A stretch of 64,000 nt of DNA from Diadophis punctatus similis (Eukaryota > Chordata > Lepidosauria > Squamata > Dipsadidae). The stretch spans positions 14,958,147 through 15,022,146 of the forward strand of contig JALIGW010000021.1 in assembly GCA_023053685.1 (NCBI GenBank). Reading direction: 5' to 3'. Positions 11,481-22,107 of this stretch are shown here, in pieces. The translations under genes and the position numbers were made by a program. The notes below the pieces were generated by a model. That model was not told the DNA's origin and did no database searches. It saw nothing but the letters and a program-made list of their open reading frames with translations. Each line of letters begins with the position of its first letter. Within the stretch, counting starts at the first letter, position 1.

Positions 11481-11488
11481 CCCTAGAA

Positions 11489-12189
11489 AACCAAATTAGA
11501 GCTCAAATGCACCAGCATTGTGTGGGGAGACGTGAGTGGATTGCAATATAAGCCCCCAATATGATGTTGCTGTGAACAAGTCAAGTCACTTTTTATTTTC
11601 TTGGCAACAGATTTGCCACTGCAACCTTCTGAGTTTTTATTTTCTTTCATTTTTGCCTCCCCGTCTAGCCTCCGATCCTAGCAGTCTCCCATCCCTGCTT
11701 CGCTTCTCGATATCAGCCAAGGTTGGCCAGGTGCTGCCATCTAGCTGGGTAGGTGGGGAAAGGGAAGAGAAAGGAAGAGGCAGCTTTAGGCATGAAGGAG
11801 GCTAGTTCCTCACTCTTTGGGAAGTCTTATTTCCATCTTATTCTACTTGGGTTAGACTCCGTCTCAAACATTGGGTGCAGTTCACAGCACCTCATTTGAA
11901 AAAGTACTCAATTAAATAGCACTGGTGGTAAACACTATGCTTGGGAACTTGAATGAAGTGGAAATGATTAGCCCCCAGAAGAGAAAATGCAGAGCTCGGA
12001 TATGTGAGCCTCCTTCAAGGTTGTAGTTATTGCTCCAGAATGCAGGAGTGGAAAAATGGGTTAAATTTCAGGAAAGCAGACTCCAGAAAATATTAGCGAA
12101 AGAGAGAGAAAATGATTCTAATAGAAGGAACAGTTTGATAGTGGAATCATTGTAGGCTTCTGCTAGTCAAATGAAATCAAGACATAAAA
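11489..12189. other. unique sequence, nothing recognised
   Basis: Pyrimidine-rich patch 11590-11720, then mixed sequence. No exon or repeat identified. Confidence 0.45.
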
Positions 12190-12925
12190 CATAGAATCCT
12201 AGGGCTGGAAGGGACCTCGGAGACCTTCTAGTCCAACCTCCTACCCTATGGTTATTTTTGAAAACCTCCAGTGACGGGGCACCCACAACCTCTGGAGGCC
12301 AGCCACTCCACTGATTCATTGTTCTCGGTCAAGAAATGTCTCCTTAATTCTAGGTTGGATCTCTGTTTAAAAAGCTTCCATCCATTACTGAGTCCCCCGG
12401 GAGTAGGGCGGCATATAAGAGCTGAAGTGGTGCAGTGGTTAAATGCTGTGACTGCAGGCTGACTGCTAGTTCAGCAGTTCAGCTGTTCAAATCTCACCGG
12501 CTCAAGGTTGACTCAGCCTTCCATCCTTCCGAGGTGGGTAAAATGAGGACCCAGATTGTTGGGGGCTAATATGCTGAACTCTGTAAACCGCTTAGAGAGG
12601 GCTGTAAAGCACTATGAAGCAGTATATAAGTCTAAGTGCTATTGCTATTGCTAAGAATTGCTAAAATAAATATAAATAAATAAAAATTACATCTTGACCC
12701 GTCCTCAGATGTTTAGGAGAATAAGTCGCCCCGCTTTTATCTGTGACCACCCTCAAGTACTGGAAGGCACTTATCATGTGTCCCCCCCCCCCACAGTCCT
12801 TCTCTTCAATAGGCCAGACTCAACTGCTCCGGCAACTGTTCATCAGAGAGTTTAGCCTCCAGACCCTTCCTCATCTTTGTTGCTCTTCTCTGCACTCTTT
12901 CTATGTCTCTATGATCCATACAACC
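12190..12925 (-). mobile_element. CR1 LINE 3' portion split by a SINE
   Basis: Minus-strand CR1: 'gctggaagggacctcggag' and 'cttctagtccaacctcc' start the 3' end. The match stops near 12400, resumes at about 12690 ('atgtttaggagaataagtc') and continues to about 12910. The gap is filled by the SINE at 12412-12665, so the SINE is younger than this CR1. Confidence 0.78.
12412..12665 (+). mobile_element. tRNA-derived SINE with L2/MIR-like tail, nested in CR1
   Basis: The head has an A-box-like 'agtggtgcagtggttaaat' and a B-box-like GTTCAAATCTCA (about 12486-12497). The shared body follows (ggttgactcagccttcc, gtaaaatgaggaccc, gcagtatataag) with a TATTGC tail. The head is more diverged than in the 48702 copy. 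Confidence 0.85.
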
Positions 12926-13045
12926 ATACCACCACCATGTATTATCTGAACAAACCGATATTATCCTGAGTTTGAATGAGGTCTTTCTGCCTACTTGTTT
13001 GATCAACATCTTCCCCCACTGATGTGTTAGAGAAGCCAATCAGAT
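12926..13045. other. short unassigned sequence with a word shared at 53016
   Basis: The word 'gatgtgttagagaagcc' at 13021 onward is found as its reverse complement at 53016-53043, about 27 bp in all. It is probably a relic of a dispersed repeat. It is followed by 'gatgaaacgtt', which resembles the 3' part of a hammerhead core. Confidence 0.4.
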
Positions 13046-13240
13046 GAAACGTTGAAGGTCTTCTAGTCCAACCCCCTACTCAAGCAGGAGACTCGCCTAG
13101 ACCATGCCGGACAAATGGCTATCCAGTCTTTTCTTGAAAACCTCGAGTGATGAAACACCCACAACTTCTGAAGGCAAGTCATTCCACTGGTTAATTGTTC
13201 TCACTGTCAGGAAATTTCTCCTTAGTTTTAGATTTTTTAT
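13046..13240 (-). mobile_element. CR1 LINE 3' end
   Basis: Reverse-complement CR1 terminus (ggtcttctagtccaacccc) through 'aaatttctccttagttttag'. It is immediately followed by a second, independently truncated CR1 in the same orientation. Confidence 0.82.
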
Positions 13241-13252
13241 TTAGATTTTTTA

Positions 13253-13495
13253 TTAGAGGTGGAAGGGACCTTGTAGGTCATCTAGTCCAACCCCCTGCTC
13301 AAGCAGGAGTTCCTACACCATTTGAGACAGATGGCAGTCCAGTCTCTCCTTGAAGGTCGCAAGTGTTGGGGCTCTCACAACCTCCGCTGGCAAGGTTTAG
13401 GTTGCGTCTCTCCTTGATGAGTTTCCACCCGTTGCTTCTTGTCTTCAGATGTTTTGAAGAATAAGTCAACCCCGTCTTCTCTGCGATAATGCCTT
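13253..13495 (-). mobile_element. CR1 LINE 3' end, second of a tandem pair
   Basis: 'ggaagggaccttgtaggtc' through 'ccgttgcttcttgtc' and 'gaagaataagtcaacccc', reverse complement of the CR1 body. It is more diverged than its neighbour, so probably a different subfamily or age. Confidence 0.8.
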
Positions 13496-14739
13496 AAGGG
13501 CAGGAAGATTGGAATAACCATCTTTCCATGCCTTCCACCCAAGTAGCCCCGAGAATGGGCAATTCGGGTAGAACGTCATTAAATCTGGTGGAATATTCTC
13601 TGTTTTTCAAAGGAACACAGCTTTGCTGCAGTATCCATATTAATCTTTATTTTATTTTTAATTTTTTTAAAAAAGACAAACTACAATGTCTCGTTAATAT
13701 TTCATGCCCATTTTACTGCACACTACTGAGGAATGCGAAACTTTTCCAGGAAAGAGATGGATAAGGGCTTATTACCGTTGTCCAAAAACGAGGCGTGAAA
13801 AATATGCAATTCACACACGAGATGGAAAGAGATAAGGCCCAGAGAAATTTTTTTTTTAAAGGCGGATTTCTTCTTATCCCAGGTGACACAATACATAGTT
13901 AAACAGAAATGCACATTAGTAGACTGGTTCCCAAGGCGCGCAGTCTCTCTTTTGCAGATAAGCCCGCTTAGATTAGCTTTAGTTGCTGCTGGCGAGAGGA
14001 AACAGCTATCATATTTGTATCGTCCTGTACCTGGGAATCCCAGCCAGACTGCAGAAGCATCGTGATGGGTTTGCAGTGATGGATGAGCAACGCTTTAGTT
14101 GCTTTCTGTTCCCTTCAGCGCAAACCAAAGACTGTTTCACATCACAATAAACCCCCTTGTGATCCCTCCTCCTTCGGGCCTTGAAAAGGATCCCTCTCAG
14201 CACTGAGTTTGAGACTCTAATCCTTTTCTTGAAATGTGGCAGATAAGAATCCCACAGACAATTTAAAGGCGAGGGAAGGAGCTCTCTTTGGGTTAACCGG
14301 CTATCATGAAGACTTGCTATTTTTAAATTGCAGCCAGTTGTAACATTGGAAGCTGTTTCTATAAATGAAACCCACCACAAAGCACAAGAGACAACCGTTG
14401 CCCTAAATTGTAGAGATTCACCTGCTTTATCTGCATTTGAAAATATAATTCTGGTAGAACTTTCTCTCAGCCAATGGATGGCCAATTGGTTTTTTTCCCC
14501 CTCCAACCCTTGGGTGGAATATATTTTGGAGTTACACCAAGCCCATCCAAAGAGATAAGTTAATTAGTGTGGCGGCAAAACAGCCCAGTGGCTTCCCTGA
14601 TGTTTCTCCTTGCCCAAAACTGTTATCAGATAATGTCATTTCTTGACAAGGAGTAGAGTTGCAAAAGAAGAACAATTGGGAAAGAGTCAAAGCGGAAGAA
14701 GAGAAAGGGAACAGCTGTAGTGTCAAGAGTAGCATTAGA
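13496..14739. other. single-copy sequence, candidate conserved non-coding region
   Basis: No recognised repeat. The section 13880-14530 is mixed-composition, non-repetitive sequence. A 165-codon minus-strand frame (14009-14506) is open, but I see no domain, signal or family resemblance and treat it as chance. Confidence 0.3.
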
Positions 14740-14906
14740 GGAAGGGAGGGAGGGAGGAAAAGGAAGGGAGGGAGGGAGGGAGGGAGGGGGGGAAGGAAGG
14801 GAGGGAGGGAGGGAGGAAAAGGGAGGGAGGGAGGGAGGGAGGGAGGAGGAAGGAAGAAAGAATGGAAGGAAGGAAGGAAGGAAGGAAGGAAGGAAGGAAG
14901 GAAGAA

Positions 14907-14970
<64 letters not shown>
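14740..14970. repeat. (GGGA)n-(GGAA)n-(GAAA)n compound microsatellite
   Basis: Purine-only tract that grades from GGGA through GGAA to GAAA from left to right. All long open frames here (Lys/Glu/Arg or Phe/Leu/Ser/Pro) are low-complexity artefacts. Confidence 0.95.
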
Positions 14971-16694
14971 GGTAGGGACCATTTTACAATGACTGTCACT
15001 GTGAAAGTTTATTCTATTACTGTCAGAAGTAAGAAGACTGATATCAGATGAAGCCATTACCAAAACAAGGAACAGAGAGAAACGACATTTCCTGCCCCAA
15101 AGAGAGAAGGTGGCAGAAAAACATGCAAGAAATGTGAACACTGTTTGCCATAGAAATAGAGTTTCCTCTTAACACGCAGCAGTCCCAGGAATTATTTCAT
15201 AGTGGCTTTACTCTTTTTTGTTTTATAAAGCTGAGCTTTGGATTTTCAAAAATGGCACAAACATTTTCTGACTATAAACTAAAAGGTATCCTATAATTGA
15301 TTTTTCCTTTCAAGGTGATGAGGTCAGCCATTCCTATATTCCTATTTTTTTTTGTTATTACATTATAGTTAAAGGAAGAGTATTTTTGCTTATATTCATT
15401 CCTTTGCTCTACTTCTGGATATATTTGAATTATATATAAGCCTGTGTTGGGCAGATATATAAAGCTGAAGGCAATGTGCAAAGAATATTACATTAATGAA
15501 GGGGAATAAGTTTTTTTTTAAGTGATGTGAATTCTGCATTTGCTGACAAGTATAAGCAGGCAGATAAAATTTTTAGCATATCAGAATGTGTGAATTGTCC
15601 AGCCAGAGCTAAAAAGCCTTACTTAATTAATCGGAGTAATTAATCAAGTAAGGATTTAATCTCAAATGCAAATCCTCCTTTTCCCCACAATTAATCAGGT
15701 GGCTGACAAGTAACAAGACTCCGGCTACAGATTGCTACTTTTTTTTCTATAATGAAGGTATAAAGATAGCTTTTTTCCCCCTCTTCCCATTGTCTTTAGT
15801 TTTTATTTTCTGATCTGAACTGCCAGGAGAAGTAGCTCTTATCTCTGGTTCCCATTCAAACTCAACTTTCCGCAGAATCTGCATCCACACAAGCTTTGCC
15901 TGAACTTTCCAATTTTAGCAATTTTGAGGATATTTTGAGTGACTTCTACAAGACTGGCTGCCAACGAGTATTTATTTTCTAAATTTTGTTTTCACCCAAT
16001 CAGATCTTTGAAAACTGAAGCACCATTGTATATATTAAAGAATTTAAATTTTTGGATATAAGTTTCTCAGGTTTGAGTATCAAATGTTATATGGATGATG
16101 AATGAATGTTTTAAAAATGTGTTCATTAATATCATATATTTTATCCCACCTTTCCTTGTAAAGCAATTCCAGGAAACTCAAAACCTGCAATATAATAAAT
16201 GTATAAAGGTGCATTTTGGCTCTGATCAATAACCCCAACATGGATTGAAAGATCTCAGAAACAATTTTTCTAACCACTAGTGTCTTCATTTAGTTCACCT
16301 TGTATGGATTGTTCTCCGTTTCAGATTTTGTCATCTGTTGTATCACCAAAAATGTCCCACCTGCATATTTCATGTCATGGGTGGGACAATATAGACAGAG
16401 TCATTTTTGATGTGACCAAGTTGAATGATTTATTCAAGATTGGAATGATTTATTGATTTCATTTGTATAGCCACCCCACCCACTGGGAATAAATAGGTAA
16501 GGAGTAACCAACTATGGCCCAGGAGGGACCTTGACACCCACAAATATGGTTTCCTGTGAAGGTGCCATATCTGAGCAACAATCGCGGAGAAGGCAAGGGG
16601 AGGAAACAGGGTGGAAAATTCCAAACAAGACAGAGAGCTTAGGAAAGTCTTCCTGGCCCTCAACTGCTACAAGAAGACATCCTGTTCGATCCTA
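14971..16694. other. AT-rich unique sequence with homeodomain-like sites
   Basis: Contains a 15-bp inverted repeat built on TTAATTAAT (15617-15653) and many TAATTA words at 15600-15700. Otherwise no repeat or exon is recognised. A decayed L2-like tail may lie near 16135-16200 (atcccacctttcc). Confidence 0.35.
15617..15653. promoter_or_regulatory. AT-rich palindrome with homeodomain-like half-sites
   Basis: The left arm CCTTACTTAATTAAT and right arm ATTAATCAAGTAAGG are inverted with one mismatch around the 7-base spacer CGGAGTA. TAATTA-type cores are the usual binding word of homeodomain factors. A function is only inferred. Confidence 0.35.
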
Positions 16695-16795
16695 GGTAGA
16701 GGCAGACGTAGGGTCTCCTGCTTGGGCAGGGGGTTGGACTAGATGACCTGCAAGGTCCCTTCCAACTCTGTTAATCTGTTAAGCTGTTAATATCT
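16695..16795 (+). mobile_element. CR1 LINE 3' terminus
   Basis: Only the last 100 bases (gtctcctgcttgggcaggg, ggttggactagatgacctgc) remain. The tail of gttaatctg-type units runs directly into a PLE repeat. Confidence 0.82.
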
Positions 16796-17055
16796 ATGGA
16801 CAGTCTCAATCATCAATCATCAACCAATCAATCATCCAGGTCACGAAAAAGGGGCTTTTTCAAGAGGCAGCTGGACTTCCTCTGTTTTTCCTAGAAGACG
16901 TTTCGCTTCTCATCCAAGAAGCTTCCTCAGTTGCGAAGAAGCTTCATGTGTCAGAACTGAAGAAGCTTCTTGGACGAGAAGCGAAACGTCTTCTAGGAAA
17001 AACCAAGAAAGTCCAGCTGCCTCTTGAAAAAGCCCCTTTGGGAGAGACATCCTAA
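16796..17055. mobile_element. Penelope-like repeat (family A), inverted pair
   Basis: A terminal block in one orientation (caagaggcagctggacttc, gaagacgtttcgcttctc) is followed at about 16940 by its reverse complement (ttggacgagaagcgaaacg ... ctgcctcttgaaaaagccc). The two arms of about 95 bp face each other around a short spacer, giving a long hairpin. Confidence 0.75.
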
Positions 17056-17938
17056 TGTCAAGGCCATCCAGAGATCTTGGTCCAACCTTTTGGTGGTATT
17101 CAGTAAGTAACGTTTCCCTTCCTGTTGGCTCAGTGATCACGTTTCCACCTCGTTGTTTCTTCTCCTCCTTCTTTCCACCACCACCATAGGTCCCCCATAA
17201 AAGTCTGTCGGTTCTACTTACGAGCAGTCTCGGTTTCCTGCATCCTGTTAACATCCTGGCTCTTCGTGCAGCTGGTGAGTTTTGAAAATCATTTTGGGGT
17301 GCTTCAGTGGAGTGAAGAAATAATTAATTGAAGGCTCCCCCAGCAGGTGCTAAGTAGCTTGGATGAGGCTCAGAACCTGAGCAATTGCTTTGTTTTCCCC
17401 CCCTTTCCTTATCACCATTAGCCATTTTCGGTGGATAGAGATACAAAATAAGTAGCCCTTACACTGAGCCATTAAACTGTCATTTAGGCAACTGTGCATG
17501 AAGAGGCATCAGATAACGGTCAGTGCTGGAGCAGAACACGGCTTGTGAATCATGGCTGTCTCTCTGGGGCTTAAATCACATTCACTAGTGGAGCAGTCAA
17601 GGGTTTCATTAAAGGGAGGGGCAACTCGGCTAGAGAAATATCTCCCCAAAATGAGAGTAAATAAAAGGCCCACACTTTTCTCTATCTCTCTTCATGATTT
17701 ATTTACCACAGTGGGGGGGTTTAACAAGGGAGAAAATGTAAAAAGCCACAGGAAAGCGGTGCAGGTGGGTGATGGGAGATGGGGAGGCCCTGAGGCTTCA
17801 GCATTATGGACATTTGGCTTGGGGAAGGGGCCTTTGGATGGGGTGCTATTCGCCCAGGGAGGCAGCAGAGGGAAAGGACGAGGACGGGCTGCAAGGAGGA
17901 GGAACTGTGTTTAAGGCACCTTGTAGTCCATCTGTAAT
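17056..17938. other. single-copy sequence, nothing firmly recognised
   Basis: Non-repetitive, no exon recognised. 17310-17730 is mixed-composition sequence that could be regulatory. 17760-17930 is purine-rich and leads into the GGGA array. Confidence 0.35.
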
Positions 17939-18117
17939 GGAAGGGAGGGAGGGAGGGAGGGAGGGAGGGAGGAAAGAGAGATGGAAGGGAGGGAGGGGAG
18001 GGAGGGAGAGAGGGAGGGGAGGGAGGGAGGGAGGAAGGGAGGGAGGGAGGGAGGGAGAGAGTGAGGGAAGAGGGAAGGGAGGAGGAAAGAGGGAAGGGAG
18101 GGACGGAGGAAGGAAGG
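17939..18117. repeat. (GGGA)n microsatellite
   Basis: About 180 bases of GGGA with GGAA, GAGA and GGGGA interruptions. Confidence 0.95.
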
Positions 18118-18900
18118 CATTATATTGTCCCAATTTATATGCAACATACATACATTGGAAACATGATGTTACTTGCTGCAGTTACTACTTATGCTGGCAA
18201 AATTGCACAACACAAGAGGACAACCTTTCCCCTTCCTTCAGACAGTGTCCTGCAGCGTAAATTGAAGTGACTCTGTATACTGAAAAGCTGATCAAGGAAA
18301 TGTGTGGATGGAGATGAGGGCCAGATGGAGATGGGCAACAGAGGTGGCTGCTTGCTTCTTACTTGGTGTCTGTCTCTGGGCAAAAGGAAAAAAGGGAAAA
18401 GGGGAAAAAAGGAAAATTGGGGGGGAAGGAAAAGAGGAGAGGCCCTGGGGGACAGGAGAGAAAGGTAGGTTAAATAGCGAAGGAAACGGTGAGAGAATTC
18501 CCGGCTGCTCTGATGCAATTTGTATCGCGGGGACCGGACAGTTTACACCCCAGGCATTAAAAGAAACATCAGATGTGATCTCACACCATCTTCAGCAGGT
18601 GCCAAACCTTGATTGACAGACGCTACTCCACCACACATACCATCGTGGGGCACCTTAGGAGGACTTTTGATTTGATGCCTATTATCCATTTCAGCTATCA
18701 AGGACTTCAGTCCTGAGAGGGAGGCTTTTACAGAGTCATGGAAGGTGACTAGCAGAATAGCTAACACAACCTCAGGCCTAATTCTGGCAGATGGTCAGCC
18801 AGCCTCTATTTCAGCCATCCTCTGAGGAAGTCTGCCCCATTGCAGAACAACTCTTAAGATTTGCATTTTGTTTTTCTTTTATGTCCAACTCCCTTCCTTG
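18118..18900. other. unassigned sequence up to assembly gap
   Basis: No recognised element. A purine-rich patch lies at 18375-18460. The sequence breaks off at the N run. Confidence 0.45.
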
Positions 18901-19000
18901 NNNNNNNNNNNNNNNNNNNNNNNNNNNNNNNNNNNNNNNNNNNNNNNNNNNNNNNNNNNNNNNNNNNNNNNNNNNNNNNNNNNNNNNNNNNNNNNNNNNN
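18901..19000. other. assembly gap (100 N)
   Basis: Exactly 100 N, the conventional size for a gap of unknown length. The right flank starts inside a LINE copy. Its counterpart at 62655 has about 30 more bases upstream, so some LINE sequence is probably lost in the gap. Confidence 0.98.
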
Positions 19001-19417
19001 CCTAAGCATAGCTCATAAAATTATCTGCTACAATGTCCTTCCTGGCAATGACTACTTCAGCTTCAACCACAACAATACACGAGTACATAACAGATACAAA
19101 CTCAAAGTGAACCGCTCCAAACTTGACTGTAGAAAATATGACTTTAGCAACAGAGTGGTAAATTGTATTGTCTTATCCCTGTGTACGCCGCCCTGAGTCC
19201 TACTGGATTGGGCGGTCTATAAGAACTTTTAATTAAATAAATTAATTAAATTAAATGCCTGGAACTCACTACCTGACTCTGTGGTTTCGTCACCAAACCC
19301 CCAAAACTTTACCCTAAGACTGTCCACTGTTGACATCACCCGATTCCTAAGAGGTCAGTAAGGGGCGTGCATAAGTGCACCAGCGTGTCTACCGTCTGTG
19401 TCCTAATGTTCCCTCTT
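19001..19417 (+). mobile_element. LINE 3' portion (CR1/L2 group), with nested L2-like insert
   Basis: Encodes the C-terminal part of a LINE ORF2 (DLSIAHKI at the left in the intact copy, NSLPDSVVSSPNP near 19260-19310). It is almost identical to 62655-63105. An 88-base insert at 19164-19251 interrupts it. The 3' side ends at the SINE that begins near 19418. Confidence 0.8.
19164..19251 (+). mobile_element. short L2-like 3' end inserted into the LINE
   Basis: Contains 'gccgccctgagtcctac' and 'gggcggtctataag', with an AATTAAAT-type tail. This is the same terminus as the large L2-like element at 23785-26363. TAAAT flanks both ends (19159-19163, 19252-19256), and the uninterrupted paralogue near 62833-62845 shows the empty site. 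Confidence 0.82.
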
Positions 19418-19664
19418 ATTTATTTATTTATTTTGTGAGATTCTATACCGCCTCACAGTGCAAGCACTCTCTAAGCGGTTTACACCAGTAAGCATGTATA
19501 TTTATATTGCCACCCAACAATCTGGGTCCTCATTTTACCTACCTCGGAAGGATGGAAGGCTGAGTCAACCTTGAGCCGGTGAGATTTGAACAGCTGGACT
19601 GCGGATCACAGTCAGCTAAAGTGACCTGCAGTACTGCCTCTAACCGCTGCGCCACCTCGGCTCT
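19418..19664 (-). mobile_element. tRNA-derived SINE with L2/MIR-like tail, near full length
   Basis: Reverse complement of the 48702 copy: ATTT-rich tail, 'taccgcctcacagtgcaag', 'gtcctcattttacctacctc', B-box TGAGATTTGAAC (about 19578-19589) and A-box 'ctaaccgctgcgccacctc' (about 19639-19657). Confidence 0.88.
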
Positions 19665-19732
19665 TTATGGATGGATGATGGATAGATGTCCGGAATGGGC
19701 CAAGTACATACATCTTGATATTGCACTGTATT

Positions 19733-20013
19733 CAGAGGTGGGGTTCCTACCGGTGCGGTCTGAGCTCCTTTCCGGTAGTGGCCCGCCGATTGCGCAATTT
19801 TGGCGCGACGGCTCCGGTGCTGTCTTTGCCGGTCCGTGCATGCCTCCATCATTTCTTTCTATTTTTCGGTGATTTTTTTGGCTCTCTGAGCATGCGCAGA
19901 AGGGAAAATCGTCCCTCTGCGCATGCAACCATAGCGAACACATGCACGCGTGAAACATCACGATGCACACACGCAGCGCACCGGTAGGAAACGGTAAGAG
20001 GAATCCGCCCCTG
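19733..20013. mobile_element. non-autonomous hAT-like element, 281 bp, perfect TSD
   Basis: Starts CAGAGGTGGGGTTCCTACCGG and ends with its imperfect inverse, from ACCGGTAGGAAACGG to CCGCCCCTG. The 8-bp duplication ACTGTATT is perfect (19725-19732, 20014-20021). The GC-rich interior has 'gcatgcgcag' words and no transposase. Confidence 0.85.
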
Positions 20014-20061
20014 ACTGTATTGTATTTTGCATGTTCCTCTTTATTTGTGACTATGTAGAGC

Positions 20062-20106
20062 TGAGGATGGTATTTGAATGATATGTAACTTTAAATACCA
20101 TCCTCA
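20062..20106. other. 14-bp perfect inverted repeat (hairpin)
   Basis: TGAGGATGGTATTT (20062-20075) pairs with AAATACCATCCTCA (20093-20106) around a 17-base loop. It is not part of any element I recognise. It could be the remnant of a small MITE. Confidence 0.7.
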
Positions 20107-20184
20107 TGATATGTTAATTGGTGCCCTTAACACGTAGACATTTTTTTATTCCAGTATCCAAATAAAGAGACTTAGTTTGTTACA

Positions 20185-20405
20185 GTGATTCAGGCATCAA
20201 GCTAGAAACTGGGAGAGGGTGAGTTCTAGTGCCGGCCTTGGGCACAAAGCCAGCTGGATGACCTCGGGCCAGTCCCTTTCTCTCAGCCCTAAGAAGGAGG
20301 CAATGGCAAACCCCTTCCGAAAAACCTTGCCAAGGAAACTGCAGGGACCGATCCAGGAGGTTGTCAGGCGTCAACAATGACTTCAAGGCACACTTTAAAA
20401 AAACG
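20185..20405 (+). mobile_element. Sauria-type SINE
   Basis: The block 'aagccagctggatgacctc' then 'gggccagtccctttctctc', and the tail 'gaggcaatggcaaacccc' then 'ttgccaaggaaactgcagg', match the body and BovB-related 3' end of squamate Sauria SINEs. The tRNA head is eroded. Confidence 0.8.
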
Positions 20406-20489
20406 AGAGAGAGATAATCTTAGCAAATATTCATCATATTGTTTCTCAGACTCGGGATTCTACTTAGCTTGCCAAGACTGATATTAACA

Positions 20490-20930
20490 GAGATCTCTGT
20501 CTATGGAGATTCTCTGTCATCCAGGTCTTGACTGTCCCCAAAGATGCTTTTTCAAAAGGCAACTGGACTTTGTTTTTCCTTGAAGATGTTTCGCTTCTCA
20601 TCTAAGAAGCTTCTTCAGTTCTGACTGAATGATGGAGGATGGAAGGATTTATGTCCCTTGCAGTCATCTGGTTGTTAACACTCTTTCTGAGAACTTGCAG
20701 AGGCCACCTGGAGGTGTACTGTGCCTTCAGGATCACCTGAACAGTGCAAAAGGGCAAGGATAGACCTCCAAGTGGCCTCAATGACTCTCAGAGAGAGGGC
20801 TAATCCTTCCATCCTCCACCATTCAGTCAGAATTGAAGAAGCTTCTTGGATGAGAAGCGAAACCTCTTCAAAGAAAAACAAAGTCCAGTTGCCTTTTGAA
20901 AAAGCCCCTTTGGGACCACAGAGGTATCCT
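20490..20930. mobile_element. Penelope-like repeat (family A), inverted pair around internal sequence
   Basis: The left arm (ggagattctctgtcatccag, gatgtttcgcttctcatc) and right arm (ttggatgagaagcgaaacc, ccagttgccttttgaaaaag) are inverse copies. Between them, 'ggaaggatttatgtccctt' and 'aagtggcctcaatgactctc' are internal PLE sequence that is itself partly palindromic. No coding frame is left. Confidence 0.78.
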
Positions 20931-22107
20931 TCTCCATTCGTTTCTCGAACTTGTAATCAAAACCTTCTCAGCTAGCGACTATCAACACAGTTTGCAGCAA
21001 CAAAATCATCCATGTGACAGGCAAAACAACCCCACTTCCTTTCTCCATTCTTAACCAGATGCTCCATGTATCAGAAACGTCACCGGGGGGGGGGGTGAGT
21101 CGGTCACTTCTTCTCAAAAACTAAGGATGGGCCAAGATCTTAGAAGCCATAATATTGTAGTCCGTGTCACTTGGGGATGGGAGGGTGGAGAAGCAGCGAG
21201 CTAAACAACACAAACCTCATTTTAATGAAAACTCAATCTGTTGAAGCAACCAATTGAGAAGTGATTCAAGCCCACGGTAGCATCATAAACAAGCCACAGA
21301 AACCAATGAACAGTCCAATGCCTTATACTATTATGGGCAGCCCAGGGAAGTCTTGTTACAATTTATGGTACCAGCCTCTGAGGCATTTATGTCAGAAAAC
21401 TTCTTTCCTTTGTCCTTAAGATGTCTCATACGTCAGGTCTGGAGAGCTTTTGGCTCACCCAGAAGAAAGAAGTAATAGAATGTGTACCAAGAAATAAAAA
21501 GAGCAGAAAAGGCCATTTAGCCACGGGCAGCCCCCGGTGCTTTATGCCAAGGCAGATTTGTGAACTTGACCTCTCAGGATTTTCACTGAATCTCTCAAAT
21601 TCTCTCAAAAGGTGACATCCCTTTTTCTGAAATGCTTCTTCCCTTCTGCAGGATATGCAGAGCCTTTCTTTCGCCAACAAAGAGGCCAGCGAAACAGAAA
21701 CGCGATAATCTGCGGAGGGCCGTAAGATACTGCATGGCTGATCAGAGTGAAAGAGAGGGGTGGGGTAGAAAGATTGGCTCTATTTGTATGACTGGGAACG
21801 GTTGTTCTTTTCTCTCTCAATTTTTGCCATTTTGGAGGCTCCGATCAAAAAGGGATCTCTGCAAGGAATTGATGGGTTGGTAGCCGTAGGTGTATTCCAA
21901 AACTGGTACTACTAGAATCTCGAAACCAGGTGAGGCCACGATACCTTCCCACCTTAAGCAAGATGCCCTTGAAGAGAGAGGCTAGTGGGAAAAGGAGGGC
22001 TTTGCACAAATTCTTCCCTACCAGGCTGAAAAGCTTTCGTTCTTTATGAAACCAGGGGCATCTCTCTGCCAAAAGGAAGACAAGCAAGACATTTTTGATC
22101 TTGTAGG
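20931..22107. other. unique sequence, nothing recognised
   Basis: About 1.2 kb without recognised repeats or exons. Frames of up to 84 codons on both strands lack recognisable features. Confidence 0.45.

Noticed and set aside
14009..14506. 165-codon open frame on the minus strand
   Set aside because: No family resemblance, domain, signal peptide or splice context. Composition is that of random translation, so I did not call a gene.
14532..15141. Several 90-171-codon frames around the GGGA/GGAA/GAAA tract
   Set aside because: They are low-complexity translations of the microsatellite.
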